A DNA stretch of 39,929 bases, taken from NCBI RefSeq assembly GCF_900095305.1, contig NZ_FMDO01000043.1, positions 1 through 39,929 on the forward strand, given 5' to 3'. The notes beneath the pieces were generated by a model that was given only the letters and a program-made list of their open reading frames with translations, had not been told where the DNA came from and did not search any database. Below, in pieces: positions 16,673 to 23,642 of the stretch; positions within the stretch are counted from its first letter, which is position 1, and every line of letters starts with the position of its first letter. Origin of the DNA: Proteiniborus sp. DW1 (GTDB taxonomy: Bacteria > Bacillota > Clostridia > Tissierellales > Proteiniboraceae). The position numbers were made by a program, and so were the translations under genes.

Positions 16673-18061
16673 ATGGAAGGAACAGTAAGAATCTTAAGGC
16701 GCTTTATAGGTGCAACCATGATAATTTCCATATTCCTAGTGATTTTCAACTTTATGCTTTTAGTTGTCTGGGGTTTTAAGGGTATAAACGAAGGACACTC
16801 TCCAGGTGTTGTTGTTAAAAATGTAGCAAAAGGTCTGCACCTCTCGTCCAATACTTATTCTCTAGATTCCTCCTCGGCAGAATTGCTGAATCAGAATCAT
16901 GCATGGGCAATGCTAATTGACGACACAGGACAAGTAGCGTGGGATTATAGGCTCCCAGAAGAACTTTACAAAACTTATTCTTTAGTTGACGTAGCCAAAT
17001 TTACTCGTAACTACTTAATGGACTATCCCGTTTTTGTGTGGGCACATGATAAAGGATTAGTAGTTATAGGATATCCAAAAGAAAGCCTGGCAAAATATCA
17101 GCATATATTTCCAACAAGTTGGGTTGCTTCTTTACCGTTGAAAATGTTTTCTTTACTCATTGGTAATGTTGCACTTGCATTGCTTTTATCACTTTTCATC
17201 GGTTCCAAGCTGATTCGCTCCATTCGTCCACTAGCTCAGGGTATACAAGAACTTGCTGAAGATACAGAAGTCTATGTAGAACCAAAGGGAGTCTTAGCCA
17301 ATCTTGCACAAAGCGTAAACCAAGCATCAGCTTTGTTGCGGCAAAAAAACGAGAGTCTAAAAAGCAGGGATGAGGCTCGTTCAAACTGGATTGCAGGTAT
17401 TTCACACGACATTCGGACTCCTCTTTCTATGGTACTTGGCTATGCAAGTGATTTGGAAGATAGTAGTGACATTCCAATAGAAAAAAGGCAACAAGCAGCT
17501 GTCATACGCAAGCAAGCAGAGAAGCTGCGTTCTCTTGTGAGTGACTTAAACCTTGTTTCTATGCTGGAATATGAAATGCAACCATTCAACAAAAAACTGA
17601 TCCGATTATCAACATTGGTAAGACAAATAGCATCTGAATTTCTAAATAATGGATTAGATGAACACTTCATGCTTGAAGTAAAGATTCTAGATGAAATTAC
17701 CCTAGTCAATGGAGATGAACGTTTGTTGGCACGTGCCATTACTAATCTGATACAAAACAGTATTAACCATAATCCTGATGGTTGCCATATATGGCTACAA
17801 ACATCTTATGATAAAAATAATAAGAACTGTAGTTTCATCATAGCTGATAATGGTAAAGGAATTGCTCGAAATGAACTTCCTGAGTTATTAGAATTGCCTT
17901 TTTCTTCTAAAAGAAAGCGTTCTAGTCAGAATGGACATGGATTAGGATTGCCAATGGTTGCTAGAATTGCAAAAGCACATCAAGGACATTTGATTTTATC
18001 AAGCGATATTGGAAAAGGATTTAGAGCAGAGATTGTATTGCCTTCCATAAAATCTGATTAA
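16673..18061 (+). CDS. Sensor histidine kinase paired with the 15960 regulator
   Basis: A 462-residue membrane kinase. TM1 about 12-35, extracytoplasmic sensor about 36-154, TM2 about 155-177, a short HAMP-like linker and coiled-coil stretch to about 235, then the phospho-acceptor H245 in GISHDIRTPLS. ATPase domain: N box NLIQNSINHN (358-367), G1 DNGKGI (392-397), G2 GHGLGL (421-426). The sensor domain of about 120 residues is longer than in BceS-like intramembrane kinases and closer to the CprK/SpaK/NisK design that senses peptides outside. SD AGAGGTG, two bases after the regulator stop. It signals to the regulator and so to the exporter. Confidence 0.9.
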   Translation: MEGTVRILRRFIGATMIISIFLVIFNFMLLVVWGFKGINEGHSPGVVVKNVAKGLHLSSNTYSLDSSSAELLNQNHAWAMLIDDTGQVAWDYRLPEELYKTYSLVDVAKFTRNYLMDYPVFVWAHDKGLVVIGYPKESLAKYQHIFPTSWVASLPLKMFSLLIGNVALALLLSLFIGSKLIRSIRPLAQGIQELAEDTEVYVEPKGVLANLAQSVNQASALLRQKNESLKSRDEARSNWIAGISHDIRTPLSMVLGYASDLEDSSDIPIEKRQQAAVIRKQAEKLRSLVSDLNLVSMLEYEMQPFNKKLIRLSTLVRQIASEFLNNGLDEHFMLEVKILDEITLVNGDERLLARAITNLIQNSINHNPDGCHIWLQTSYDKNNKNCSFIIADNGKGIARNELPELLELPFSSKRKRSSQNGHGLGLPMVARIAKAHQGHLILSSDIGKGFRAEIVLPSIKSD

Positions 18062-18130
18062 TCAGTGGTGATTTACACAGCCCTACCTATGTAGGCTTTC
18101 ATAACACCTTCAATACATAATCCTATTATA

Positions 18131-18162
18131 AGAGCCTAGACAAGTTAACTTATCTAGGCTCT
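18131..18162. terminator. Bidirectional terminator-like stem-loop between the kinase and rubrerythrin
   Basis: AGAGCCTAGA (18131-18140) pairs perfectly with TCTAGGCTCT (18153-18162); the interior AAGTTAACTT is itself palindromic. U-runs are weak on both sides; on the plus strand a second small hairpin TACATA-CTTT-TATGTA followed by TTTTCTT (to about 18185) may finish the job. Confidence 0.6.
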
Positions 18163-18191
18163 CTACATACTTTTATGTATTTTCTTAAATA

Positions 18192-18725
18192 TTAATAGTT
18201 TTCTTTTCTAACTTCAAAGAAGCTTTGTGGATGTGCACAAACTGGACAAAGCTGAGGTGCTTTCTTACCCATTACAAGATGTCCACAGTTACGGCATTCC
18301 CACATAGTTTCATCTGCTTTTTCAAATACTTTTTTCATTTCAACATTATTGAGTAGCGCACGATATCTTTCTTCGTGAGCTTTTTCAATTTTTCCAACCA
18401 TTCTAAATTTCGCAGCTAGTTCAGCAAAACCTTCTTCTTCAGCATCCTTTGCAAATCTTTCATACATATCTGTCCACTCATAATTTTCTCCTTCAGCTGC
18501 ATGAAGTAGATTTGCTGCAGTGTCTCCTAGTTCGCCAAGTGCCTTGAACCAAAGCTTAGCATGTTCTTTTTCATTGTTAGCAGTCTCTTCAAAAATAGCA
18601 GCAATTTGCTCGTAGCCCTCTTTTTTAGCAACAGAAGCAAAATATGTATACTTATTTCTTGCCATAGACTCTCCTGCAAATGCTTCTAGTAAGTTCTTTT
18701 CAGTTTTTGTTCCTTTGATATTCAT
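18192..18725 (-). CDS. rbr: Rubrerythrin
   Basis: A 177-residue cytoplasmic non-heme iron protein that reduces peroxide in anaerobes. N-terminal four-helix ferritin-like diiron domain with E19 ([10 protein letters not shown]), ExxH at 52-55 and ExxH at 114-117, then a C-terminal rubredoxin-like FeCys4 domain with C144/C147 and C160/C163. All ligands are present and the length is typical. Single gene with a good sigma-A promoter upstream and SD GGGGAGAT. It fits with the oxygen-sensitive PFOR and activase in this window. Confidence 0.96.
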   Translation of the reverse strand: MNIKGTKTEKNLLEAFAGESMARNKYTYFASVAKKEGYEQIAAIFEETANNEKEHAKLWFKALGELGDTAANLLHAAEGENYEWTDMYERFAKDAEEEGFAELAAKFRMVGKIEKAHEERYRALLNNVEMKKVFEKADETMWECRNCGHLVMGKKAPQLCPVCAHPQSFFEVRKENY

Positions 18726-18873
18726 AATATCTCCCCTTTTCTCTATTATTTGATTATTACTTAAAGCTGTTATGTGTCTAATTTTAATATAATAAAAAAA
18801 TATGTAGCCATGTCATAGCTTGTCCTAAAATAAATACTCCTGAAAATTAAAGTCAAAAAAATACTCATATTAT

Positions 18874-18902
18874 ATTCTATCTTGAACCAAAAGCCTTGTC
18901 AA
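18874..18902 (-). promoter_or_regulatory. Sigma-A promoter of rubrerythrin
   Basis: Minus strand TTGACA (plus 18897-18902), 17-nt spacer, TAGAAT (plus 18874-18879). Perfect -35. Predicted start near 18867 leaves a leader of about 140 nt. I see no convincing PerR box (TTATAATnATTATAA); the best match in the leader is poor. Confidence 0.65.
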
Positions 18903-18923
18903 CTATGATAAACATTTCATTGT

Positions 18924-19136
18924 TTATTCCCATAAATCATCCATTAACTTATTTATATGCTCTTTTCTCGCTAAAGTAGCTTGCTCATCTATTATAATGC
19001 TATCGCCTTCGACTAAAAGAATATCTCCTTCCTTAGTTTCCTTAGGAAGTGTATCTCTTTTAATATCTACCATGGTGCCATCTTCTTTTTCACAAACTGC
19101 ATATTCTCCTTCAAACCTATCTACTATGAGCTTCAT
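18924..19136 (-). CDS. DUF3006 family small protein
   Basis: A 70-residue acidic protein: MKLIVDRFEGEYAVCEKEDG followed by a beta-rich middle (MVDIKRDTLPKETKEGDILLVEGD) and a short C-terminal helix. The IVDRFEG(x)YAVxE and PxxxKEGDxL pattern is that of DUF3006. No TM or signal. SD AAGGAGGG five bases upstream. Alone on its transcript as far as can be seen. In other genomes such genes often sit beside ComEC/MBL-fold or Lon genes; nothing here tells its role. Confidence 0.75.
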   Translation of the reverse strand: MKLIVDRFEGEYAVCEKEDGTMVDIKRDTLPKETKEGDILLVEGDSIIIDEQATLARKEHINKLMDDLWE

Positions 19137-19264
19137 ATTTTCCCTCCTTTTATCACACTTTTACCTTTGCAATAATCCTCATAGAGCTAATAGCCCTATT
19201 TCATGTTACTATCCCTAGCTCATATAATACATTATTCTACAAACTACATCTGAAGTCTTTTTGA

Positions 19265-19999
19265 CTATAACACTAACTTATGACCATTTTCTTTTAGCCA
19301 TTTTCGCCTCTCAGTATAATCAGGCATTATAAGTTCTACTTGATTCCAAAAGTCTTTTGAATGACTCATGACCTTCATATGACATAGCTCGTGTACTATT
19401 ACATAATCAATTATATAGATAGGTGCCATAACCAATCTCCAGTTTAAGTTAATATTTCCCTTTGAGCTACAGCTTCCCCATATAGTCTTTTGTTCTTTAA
19501 TAGTTACCTTACAAGGAGTCACCCTAAGCTGTTGAGAGTATTCCTTGATTCTTTCATTTGCAATCTCAGAAAAATGTTTTTTATACCATATGACTAAAGC
19601 CTCCCTTGCTAACTGCTTCCTATTTTCATTCTGCATACTTTTAGGGATATGTACTGTTATTATGTCTTCTTGTGGAAATACTTTAGCATCATGTATATCC
19701 GTATCTACCATTTTAAGTTCGTATTCTTTTCCTAGAAAAAGAAGCTTTTCTCCATCAACAAACTGTTTAATAGCTACATTTTTCCTTATTTCTTCTACTA
19801 CAGTTAGTTTTTCTATAATCCAACTTGATTTATTCTTAACTACTTCAATAATCTGCCTTTCATCAGTATATAAGGGTGCGGATACCTTAATTTCTCCTGT
19901 TATTTCTACCGTTATTCCTATGGTTTTACGTTTAGTTCTTATAATCCTATAGGGAATGCTTCTGTTCTGAGCTTTTAGAAAATATACTTTGTTCTTCAT
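19265..19999 (-). CDS. YgjP-like (SprT-superfamily) zinc metallopeptidase
   Basis: A 244-residue cytoplasmic protein. The zinc motif HELCH (H203, E204, H207) is followed by a third ligand region SHSKDFW (H213). The preceding KTIWGSCSSKGNINLNWRLV block is characteristic of the YgjP/DUF45 family. The frame opens at a TTG (20020), but the ATG at 19999 with AGGTGATG upstream is the likely start. Family members are thought to be metal-dependent peptidases; UPF substrate unknown. No clear terminator follows it; a wobble-containing stem (19181-19199) lies in the leader of the next gene. Confidence 0.88.
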   Translation of the reverse strand: MKNKVYFLKAQNRSIPYRIIRTKRKTIGITVEITGEIKVSAPLYTDERQIIEVVKNKSSWIIEKLTVVEEIRKNVAIKQFVDGEKLLFLGKEYELKMVDTDIHDAKVFPQEDIITVHIPKSMQNENRKQLAREALVIWYKKHFSEIANERIKEYSQQLRVTPCKVTIKEQKTIWGSCSSKGNINLNWRLVMAPIYIIDYVIVHELCHMKVMSHSKDFWNQVELIMPDYTERRKWLKENGHKLVL

Positions 20000-20307
20000 G
20001 TTATCATCACCTGCTGACAATAATTTCTCTTAATATTAATTTTCTATAAACTTCTATAAATTTTCTGCTTATTGTTGAGTATTCAAATATTATTAATTTT
20101 ATACATAATCTATTATATAATAAATTTTGTAGTCATTGTTAAGAAGTAGAGAAGTAATCCCTAACTTAATTTGACAAACTAAAAATTCCTAACGAAAAGC
20201 TACAAACTAAGAAAAATACCATTGAGCTCATTAACGGACTTCCTACATTAAAGTAAGACTTTCTTATTCGTTATAAAACAATAAGGACTACTTAAATCTA
20301 GTAGTCC
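20000..20307. other. 308-bp gap holding repeat copy A and the VOC-gene terminator
   Basis: No gene seen. From the left: AT-rich leader of the YgjP gene (SD AGGTGATG at its edge), an A/T-rich stretch, then the block 20227-20287 that resembles 35051-35117, then the terminator of the VOC gene starting at 20274. Confidence 0.6.
20227..20287. repeat. Intergenic repeat-like block, copy A
   Basis: CTCATTAACGGACTT (20227-20241) and GTAAGACTTTCTTATTCG then TTATAAAACAATAAGGA (20253-20287) match 35051-35117 at about 13 of 15 and about 31 of 35 positions, with the middle spacer differing in length (11 against about 18). Both copies end in the first arm of a stem-loop terminator of a minus-strand gene. 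Confidence 0.5.
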
Positions 20308-20318
20308 TTATTGTTTTA
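20274..20318 (-). terminator. Terminator sharing the VOC-gene stop codon
   Basis: Perfect 18-bp stem TAAAACAATAAGGACTAC (20274-20291) with 20301-20318, 9-base loop. The stop codon of the VOC gene (20308-20310) lies in the stem, so translation reaching the stop would cover the hairpin. The 3' side on the minus strand ends TTGTTTTATAA. Confidence 0.8.
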
Positions 20319-21159
20319 TCTGTATCAAATTATGGGAAGGGTCGTATACAAAAATGCTATTTTCTTTTTCTGTAAACTCATAGTTTTGGTTTTCTAGATT
20401 TTTTAGTGCTTCTTTCAATAGTCCCTCTCTTGGATATTTAATAGTATAATACTTCATACCTACTGAATTTTCAGGCAGGGGCGCTGCACCTCTACCATTC
20501 CATATGTTAAATCCAATATGGTGATGATACCCACCTGAAGAAACAAAATATGCTGAATTTCTCATACTTTGAACTAAATTAAAGCCTAGAGCCTCATAAA
20601 ACTTCAAAGATTCATCTAAATCTGCCACATGAAGATGTATATGGCCAATTATGGTTTCAGGTGGCATACCTTTCCATTCCTTGTCTTCAGTAGCTTTCAA
20701 TAATCCCATATAGTCTAGGACTTCTGTCACCATATTTATTTTGTCACCATCTCTATCCCAATTAGATTCAGGAGTATCTGCATATACCTCAATTCCATTC
20801 CCATCTGGATCTTCTAGATATATTGCTTCACTTACACCATGGTTTGAGCCTCCAATCAATGGATACTCCTCATCTCTGATGTTCTTAAAGAATAAACCTA
20901 ATTGCATTCGATTAGGCAATAGTATGGCAAAATGATAAAGCCCTGTTCTTCTAGGTAATTTAGGAATTACATCTTCAGGTTGAATTAAAGTTACCAATGG
21001 TGTAGTTTCATCTGCAGTTAATATAGCTTCTTTAGCTTTTTGCCATAAAATTCTCAAACCTATTATGGTTCTGTAGAACTCAATTGAACGATTTATATCC
21101 TCTACCTTAAGAGTTATATCTGTAACATATATATTTGGTTCATTATGAAATTTTGACAT
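20308..21159 (-). CDS. Double-VOC protein, catechol-2,3-dioxygenase-like (COG2514)
   Basis: A 283-residue protein with two vicinal-oxygen-chelate domains (about 10-130 and 165-283), each starting with a TDITLKVEDI or GHIHLHVADL strand followed by an SIEFY/SLKFY helix. In the first domain the metal position in the first strand is Thr rather than His, leaving H in GLYHFAILLP and E in GIEVYADTP. The second domain keeps His in GHIHL and YHHHIGF, but ends DPSHNLIQIKQ with no Glu at the usual place. A metal site could still form from His/His plus other residues. Resembles B. subtilis CatE-like proteins, but dioxygenase activity would be unusual in an anaerobe, so a glyoxalase or lyase role is as likely. 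Start at 21159: the GTG at 21168 lies inside the SD AGGTG. Confidence 0.8.
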   Translation of the reverse strand: MSKFHNEPNIYVTDITLKVEDINRSIEFYRTIIGLRILWQKAKEAILTADETTPLVTLIQPEDVIPKLPRRTGLYHFAILLPNRMQLGLFFKNIRDEEYPLIGGSNHGVSEAIYLEDPDGNGIEVYADTPESNWDRDGDKINMVTEVLDYMGLLKATEDKEWKGMPPETIIGHIHLHVADLDESLKFYEALGFNLVQSMRNSAYFVSSGGYHHHIGFNIWNGRGAAPLPENSVGMKYYTIKYPREGLLKEALKNLENQNYEFTEKENSIFVYDPSHNLIQIKQ

Positions 21160-21166
21160 TAGAATC

Positions 21167-21196
21167 ACCTACTTTTTTTAGTAGGTATATTATACC
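21167..21196 (-). promoter_or_regulatory. Palindromes overlapping the promoter and SD of the VOC gene
   Basis: Two adjoining inverted repeats: ACCTACT-TTTTTT-AGTAGGT (21167-21186), whose left arm contains the SD, and GGTATATTATACC (21184-21196), which contains the minus-strand -10 TATAAT (plus 21189-21194). If that -10 is used the transcript starts near 21182, so the first repeat works better as a DNA operator than as an RNA hairpin. Confidence 0.45.
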
Positions 21197-21243
21197 CATT
21201 ATAAATATGTCATAATCAATTCAGGTTATAGTGATTATATGTA

Positions 21244-21266
21244 CAAAAGCCCTTAGAGGGCTTTTG
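21244..21266 (-). terminator. Terminator of the SspH gene
   Basis: Stem CAAAAGCCC / GGGCTTTTG (21244-21252 with 21258-21266), 5-base loop, 11 bases past the sspH stop. The U content is in the stem end (CTTTTG). Confidence 0.75.
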
Positions 21267-21277
21267 CTTCTTTCCAT

Positions 21278-21472
21278 CTATTTCAGTTCTCTTCCTGTTT
21301 CATTTAATTCATTAATAGGCACTACCATACCTTGATTATTTTCTAATACTCTTACATGAGCAGTGTTATTTAAAGAATTGACCCCTTCTATCCAAACCTG
21401 ATTACCATTATAAAGAACTTCTATATTTTCACGTTTTTGATTTAATATCTCATTAGCTCTATTAAATAGCAT
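21278..21472 (-). CDS. sspH: Small acid-soluble spore protein H-type
   Basis: A 64-residue protein: LFNRANEILNQKRENIEVLYNGNQVWIEGV and then an acidic half ending VPINELNETGRELK. The RAxEIL...I.V.YNG..V.I..V pattern with a VPxxEL end is the SASP-H family, found in the spore core of endospore formers. Length is typical. SD AAGGAGG precedes the ATG. Own terminator. Expected to be transcribed in the forespore by sigma-G, but I could not place a convincing sigma-G promoter. It is direct evidence that the host makes endospores. Confidence 0.85.
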   Translation of the reverse strand: MLFNRANEILNQKRENIEVLYNGNQVWIEGVNSLNNTAHVRVLENNQGMVVPINELNETGRELK

Positions 21473-21677
21473 TTTATCCTCCTTGGATTATTTATTTTTG
21501 TTTCAACCTAAAAAAACGGTCTACATATAGTTTGAGATAATTCAAATAAAACATGTATGACATAATAAAACAAGAAAGACAAATATATTGAACATTTGTT
21601 TTTCTTAGAGAATATAGAAGTTCTAATTCATGGCTTCTAATTAAAGAGTTATCTAACACACTTTCAAGATTATAGTA

Positions 21678-21866
21678 TTATGCATTTTGATATTTTTCTA
21701 AACATGATCTACATATACATGCTTTTCCTTTTTTTTCATCAGGAATCATATCTAATAAATGCTTAGGAAATACTACAGTCTCACACCAACAACTTCCTTG
21801 TCCATGCTGACAGTTATTATCTTCACCACAAATAGGACAAGCTTTGTAAGATTCTTTTTCTAGCAT
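21678..21866 (-). CDS. Cysteine-rich CWC family protein
   Basis: A 62-residue protein with eight Cys: ACPICGEDNNCQHGQGSCWC, then CICRSC near the C-terminus. The CPxCG...C...CWC...CxCxxC pattern fits the cysteine-rich CWC family (PF14375-like), presumed zinc binding, function unknown. Start at 21866 (ATG) preferred over GTG at 21875, which touches the SD AAGGAG. A TATAAT (plus 21906-21911, minus strand) lies about 40 bases upstream without a clear -35. Confidence 0.75.
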   Translation of the reverse strand: MLEKESYKACPICGEDNNCQHGQGSCWCETVVFPKHLLDMIPDEKKGKACICRSCLEKYQNA

Positions 21867-22008
21867 TAAAGTCACTCTCCTTTACCATTAACTATATTTA
21901 ACATCATTATACTCTATATTCACTTTTATAGTTTGATGGTTTACTTTAAAAAGCCAAATAATCAGCAAAAAAAACCGCAAAATCACGAAAGTAAATAACC
22001 AAGAAGTA

Positions 22009-22017
22009 TGATATAAT
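22009..22017 (+). promoter_or_regulatory. Extended -10 promoter of the 22073 gene
   Basis: TGATATAAT at 22009-22017 is a perfect extended -10 (TGnTATAAT); the -35 region is not recognisable. Leader of about 50 nt, SD AAAGGAG at 22059-22065. Confidence 0.5.
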
Positions 22018-22072
22018 GACTAATGGAATATTATTACATATTTTACCTTGTAGATTTAAAGGAGAAATTAAA

Positions 22073-23641
22073 ATGAAATGCTCTATATTAAAAAATACTC
22101 TAGTAACTTTATTGTCACTGGTTATATTGACTTTAACCACTAAAACATCAACCTTGGCTGAAGATATAGTTTTTGGATTTACACCTGATGGAATATATCC
22201 TGTTAGTCAGACAGATATTTCATTGGTTTCTGAAGAAATTACCATAACACTGATTAGAAAAGACTACGGTATGGTGAACTGTAGATTTGATTTTAAGAAC
22301 AATGGAGAAGCCCAGTCAGTTGTTATGGCTGTTCCTGCAAGACTCAACGAAAAAACTACCAAGTGGACTCTAGAAGAATATTTGAATATCCATAACTTTT
22401 CAGTTTTTTATGAAAAAATTGATGGACCAGTGTCTGTAAAGCTTGTAGATTCAATCCCTAATCAGCCAATAAAGAATCATACCAACAACCAAACGAAATA
22501 CTCTAAATGGTATACCTTCACCATTGAATTCGATAAGAATGAGGAATTGAGCGTTTATACTATGTATAGCATAGAGTCTTTTTCTTTTGACAATATGTAT
22601 AATATGTTTATTAGCTATACACTTGAATCTGGAGCACTTTGGGAAGGTCAAATAGAGCATGCAAAAGTAATTTTTGATATTGGATACTATCCAATATATT
22701 CTGTCACAGATGTATTTCCAAATAATCTTTATAGAATAGAGGATAAAAAGCTTATATGGGAAAGAAGTAATTTTGAACCTGAATATAACCTTTCAATCAC
22801 ACAAAACAGTAATGACTATACTGACAGTAATATAGCCTGGCTTTCAAAAATAGGAGATACAGCAGGAGTCAAAGCAATAAAGGAAAGAATTACTTTTTTT
22901 GATACAAGTCCTCAAATAATAAGAGATAACAAACAAAAATACTTGGACCAATATGTTGATTTTATCCATAAAGATATTCTAAAAGCAATATATATAAAAA
23001 GTGCATTAGACCTGCCTCATGGTAGTGAAAATCCAAAAATCACAGATTGTCGTGTCCTTGAACATAAAGGTAATACATGGTGTTTTGAAATCGAGGCAAC
23101 TGACCCAGACTTAGATTTAATTCAATGCCATGCAGAAGTCGAAGGGGTTGACAATTATGTATACAAGAATAATTTTGAAATGAATTCTGTAAGCTATAAT
23201 CCAGAAAATAATCAGTTTATATCAAAATGTCACCTTGTAGTTGAAGAAGGTAACTTATTTAAAATTAGGTTTGTAGTTAAGGACTCAATAGGTAACTTTG
23301 ATACTAAAACATTTAGTATAAAGAAAGATGATACCATCTCACCCCTTGAGGAAGTTTCTGACACCGGAAACTTGTTGAATAACGATACGGTAGCTCTTGA
23401 AAGAGATAAGTGCGTGTCTAACGAAATAGCAGAAGTGAACCATATTGCTACTCCAAAAGTACCTGTACCTAATGTAGGCACAGAAATTCCCGTTGAAGAA
23501 ATCGGTAAAGTCGTATTGACTGAAAAAACATCTCCATCTTATCTGATAATTAAGGCAAGCTTAGCTTTCTTAATTTGCTTAGTCATCTTACTTTATTTGT
23601 ATGTAAAATTATATAAAGTCAAAAAAACTAAAAATAACTAA
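22073..23641 (+). CDS. Secreted, C-terminally membrane-anchored protein of unknown function
   Basis: A 522-residue protein. The start at 22073 has AAAGGAG seven bases upstream and gives a signal peptide (MKCSILKNTLVTLLSLVILTL..., cut near Ala-Glu-Asp at about 30). The N-terminal about 200 residues form a beta-rich region whose ISLVSEEITITL...GMVNCRFDFKNNGE...VVMAVPA pattern loosely recalls DUF4424. A middle part (about 270-330) is helical, and about 325-425 looks like an Ig/cadherin-type beta-sandwich (EIEATDPDLDLIQCHAEVEG). A Thr/Pro/Glu-rich linker precedes one TM segment (about 489-511) and a short basic tail, so it is a type I membrane protein facing outside. I do not recognise a catalytic motif. 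It is convergent with the polysaccharide operon, one base apart. Confidence 0.75.
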   Translation: MKCSILKNTLVTLLSLVILTLTTKTSTLAEDIVFGFTPDGIYPVSQTDISLVSEEITITLIRKDYGMVNCRFDFKNNGEAQSVVMAVPARLNEKTTKWTLEEYLNIHNFSVFYEKIDGPVSVKLVDSIPNQPIKNHTNNQTKYSKWYTFTIEFDKNEELSVYTMYSIESFSFDNMYNMFISYTLESGALWEGQIEHAKVIFDIGYYPIYSVTDVFPNNLYRIEDKKLIWERSNFEPEYNLSITQNSNDYTDSNIAWLSKIGDTAGVKAIKERITFFDTSPQIIRDNKQKYLDQYVDFIHKDILKAIYIKSALDLPHGSENPKITDCRVLEHKGNTWCFEIEATDPDLDLIQCHAEVEGVDNYVYKNNFEMNSVSYNPENNQFISKCHLVVEEGNLFKIRFVVKDSIGNFDTKTFSIKKDDTISPLEEVSDTGNLLNNDTVALERDKCVSNEIAEVNHIATPKVPVPNVGTEIPVEEIGKVVLTEKTSPSYLIIKASLAFLICLVILLYLYVKLYKVKKTKNN

Positions 23642-23642
23642 C

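Noticed and set aside
18726-18866. PerR box in the rubrerythrin leader
   Set aside because: The best match (TTATATTAAAATTA) departs from TTATAATnATTATAA at too many positions and lies downstream of the predicted start site.
20227-20287. T-box leader
   Set aside because: No AGGGTGGNACCGCG T-box sequence and no aminoacyl-tRNA-related gene downstream in either copy.
21946-22140. 64-residue minus-strand frame with hydrophobic end
   Set aside because: It lies antisense over the leader and signal peptide of the 22073 gene and has no SD; hydrophobicity comes from the antisense of the signal sequence and leader.
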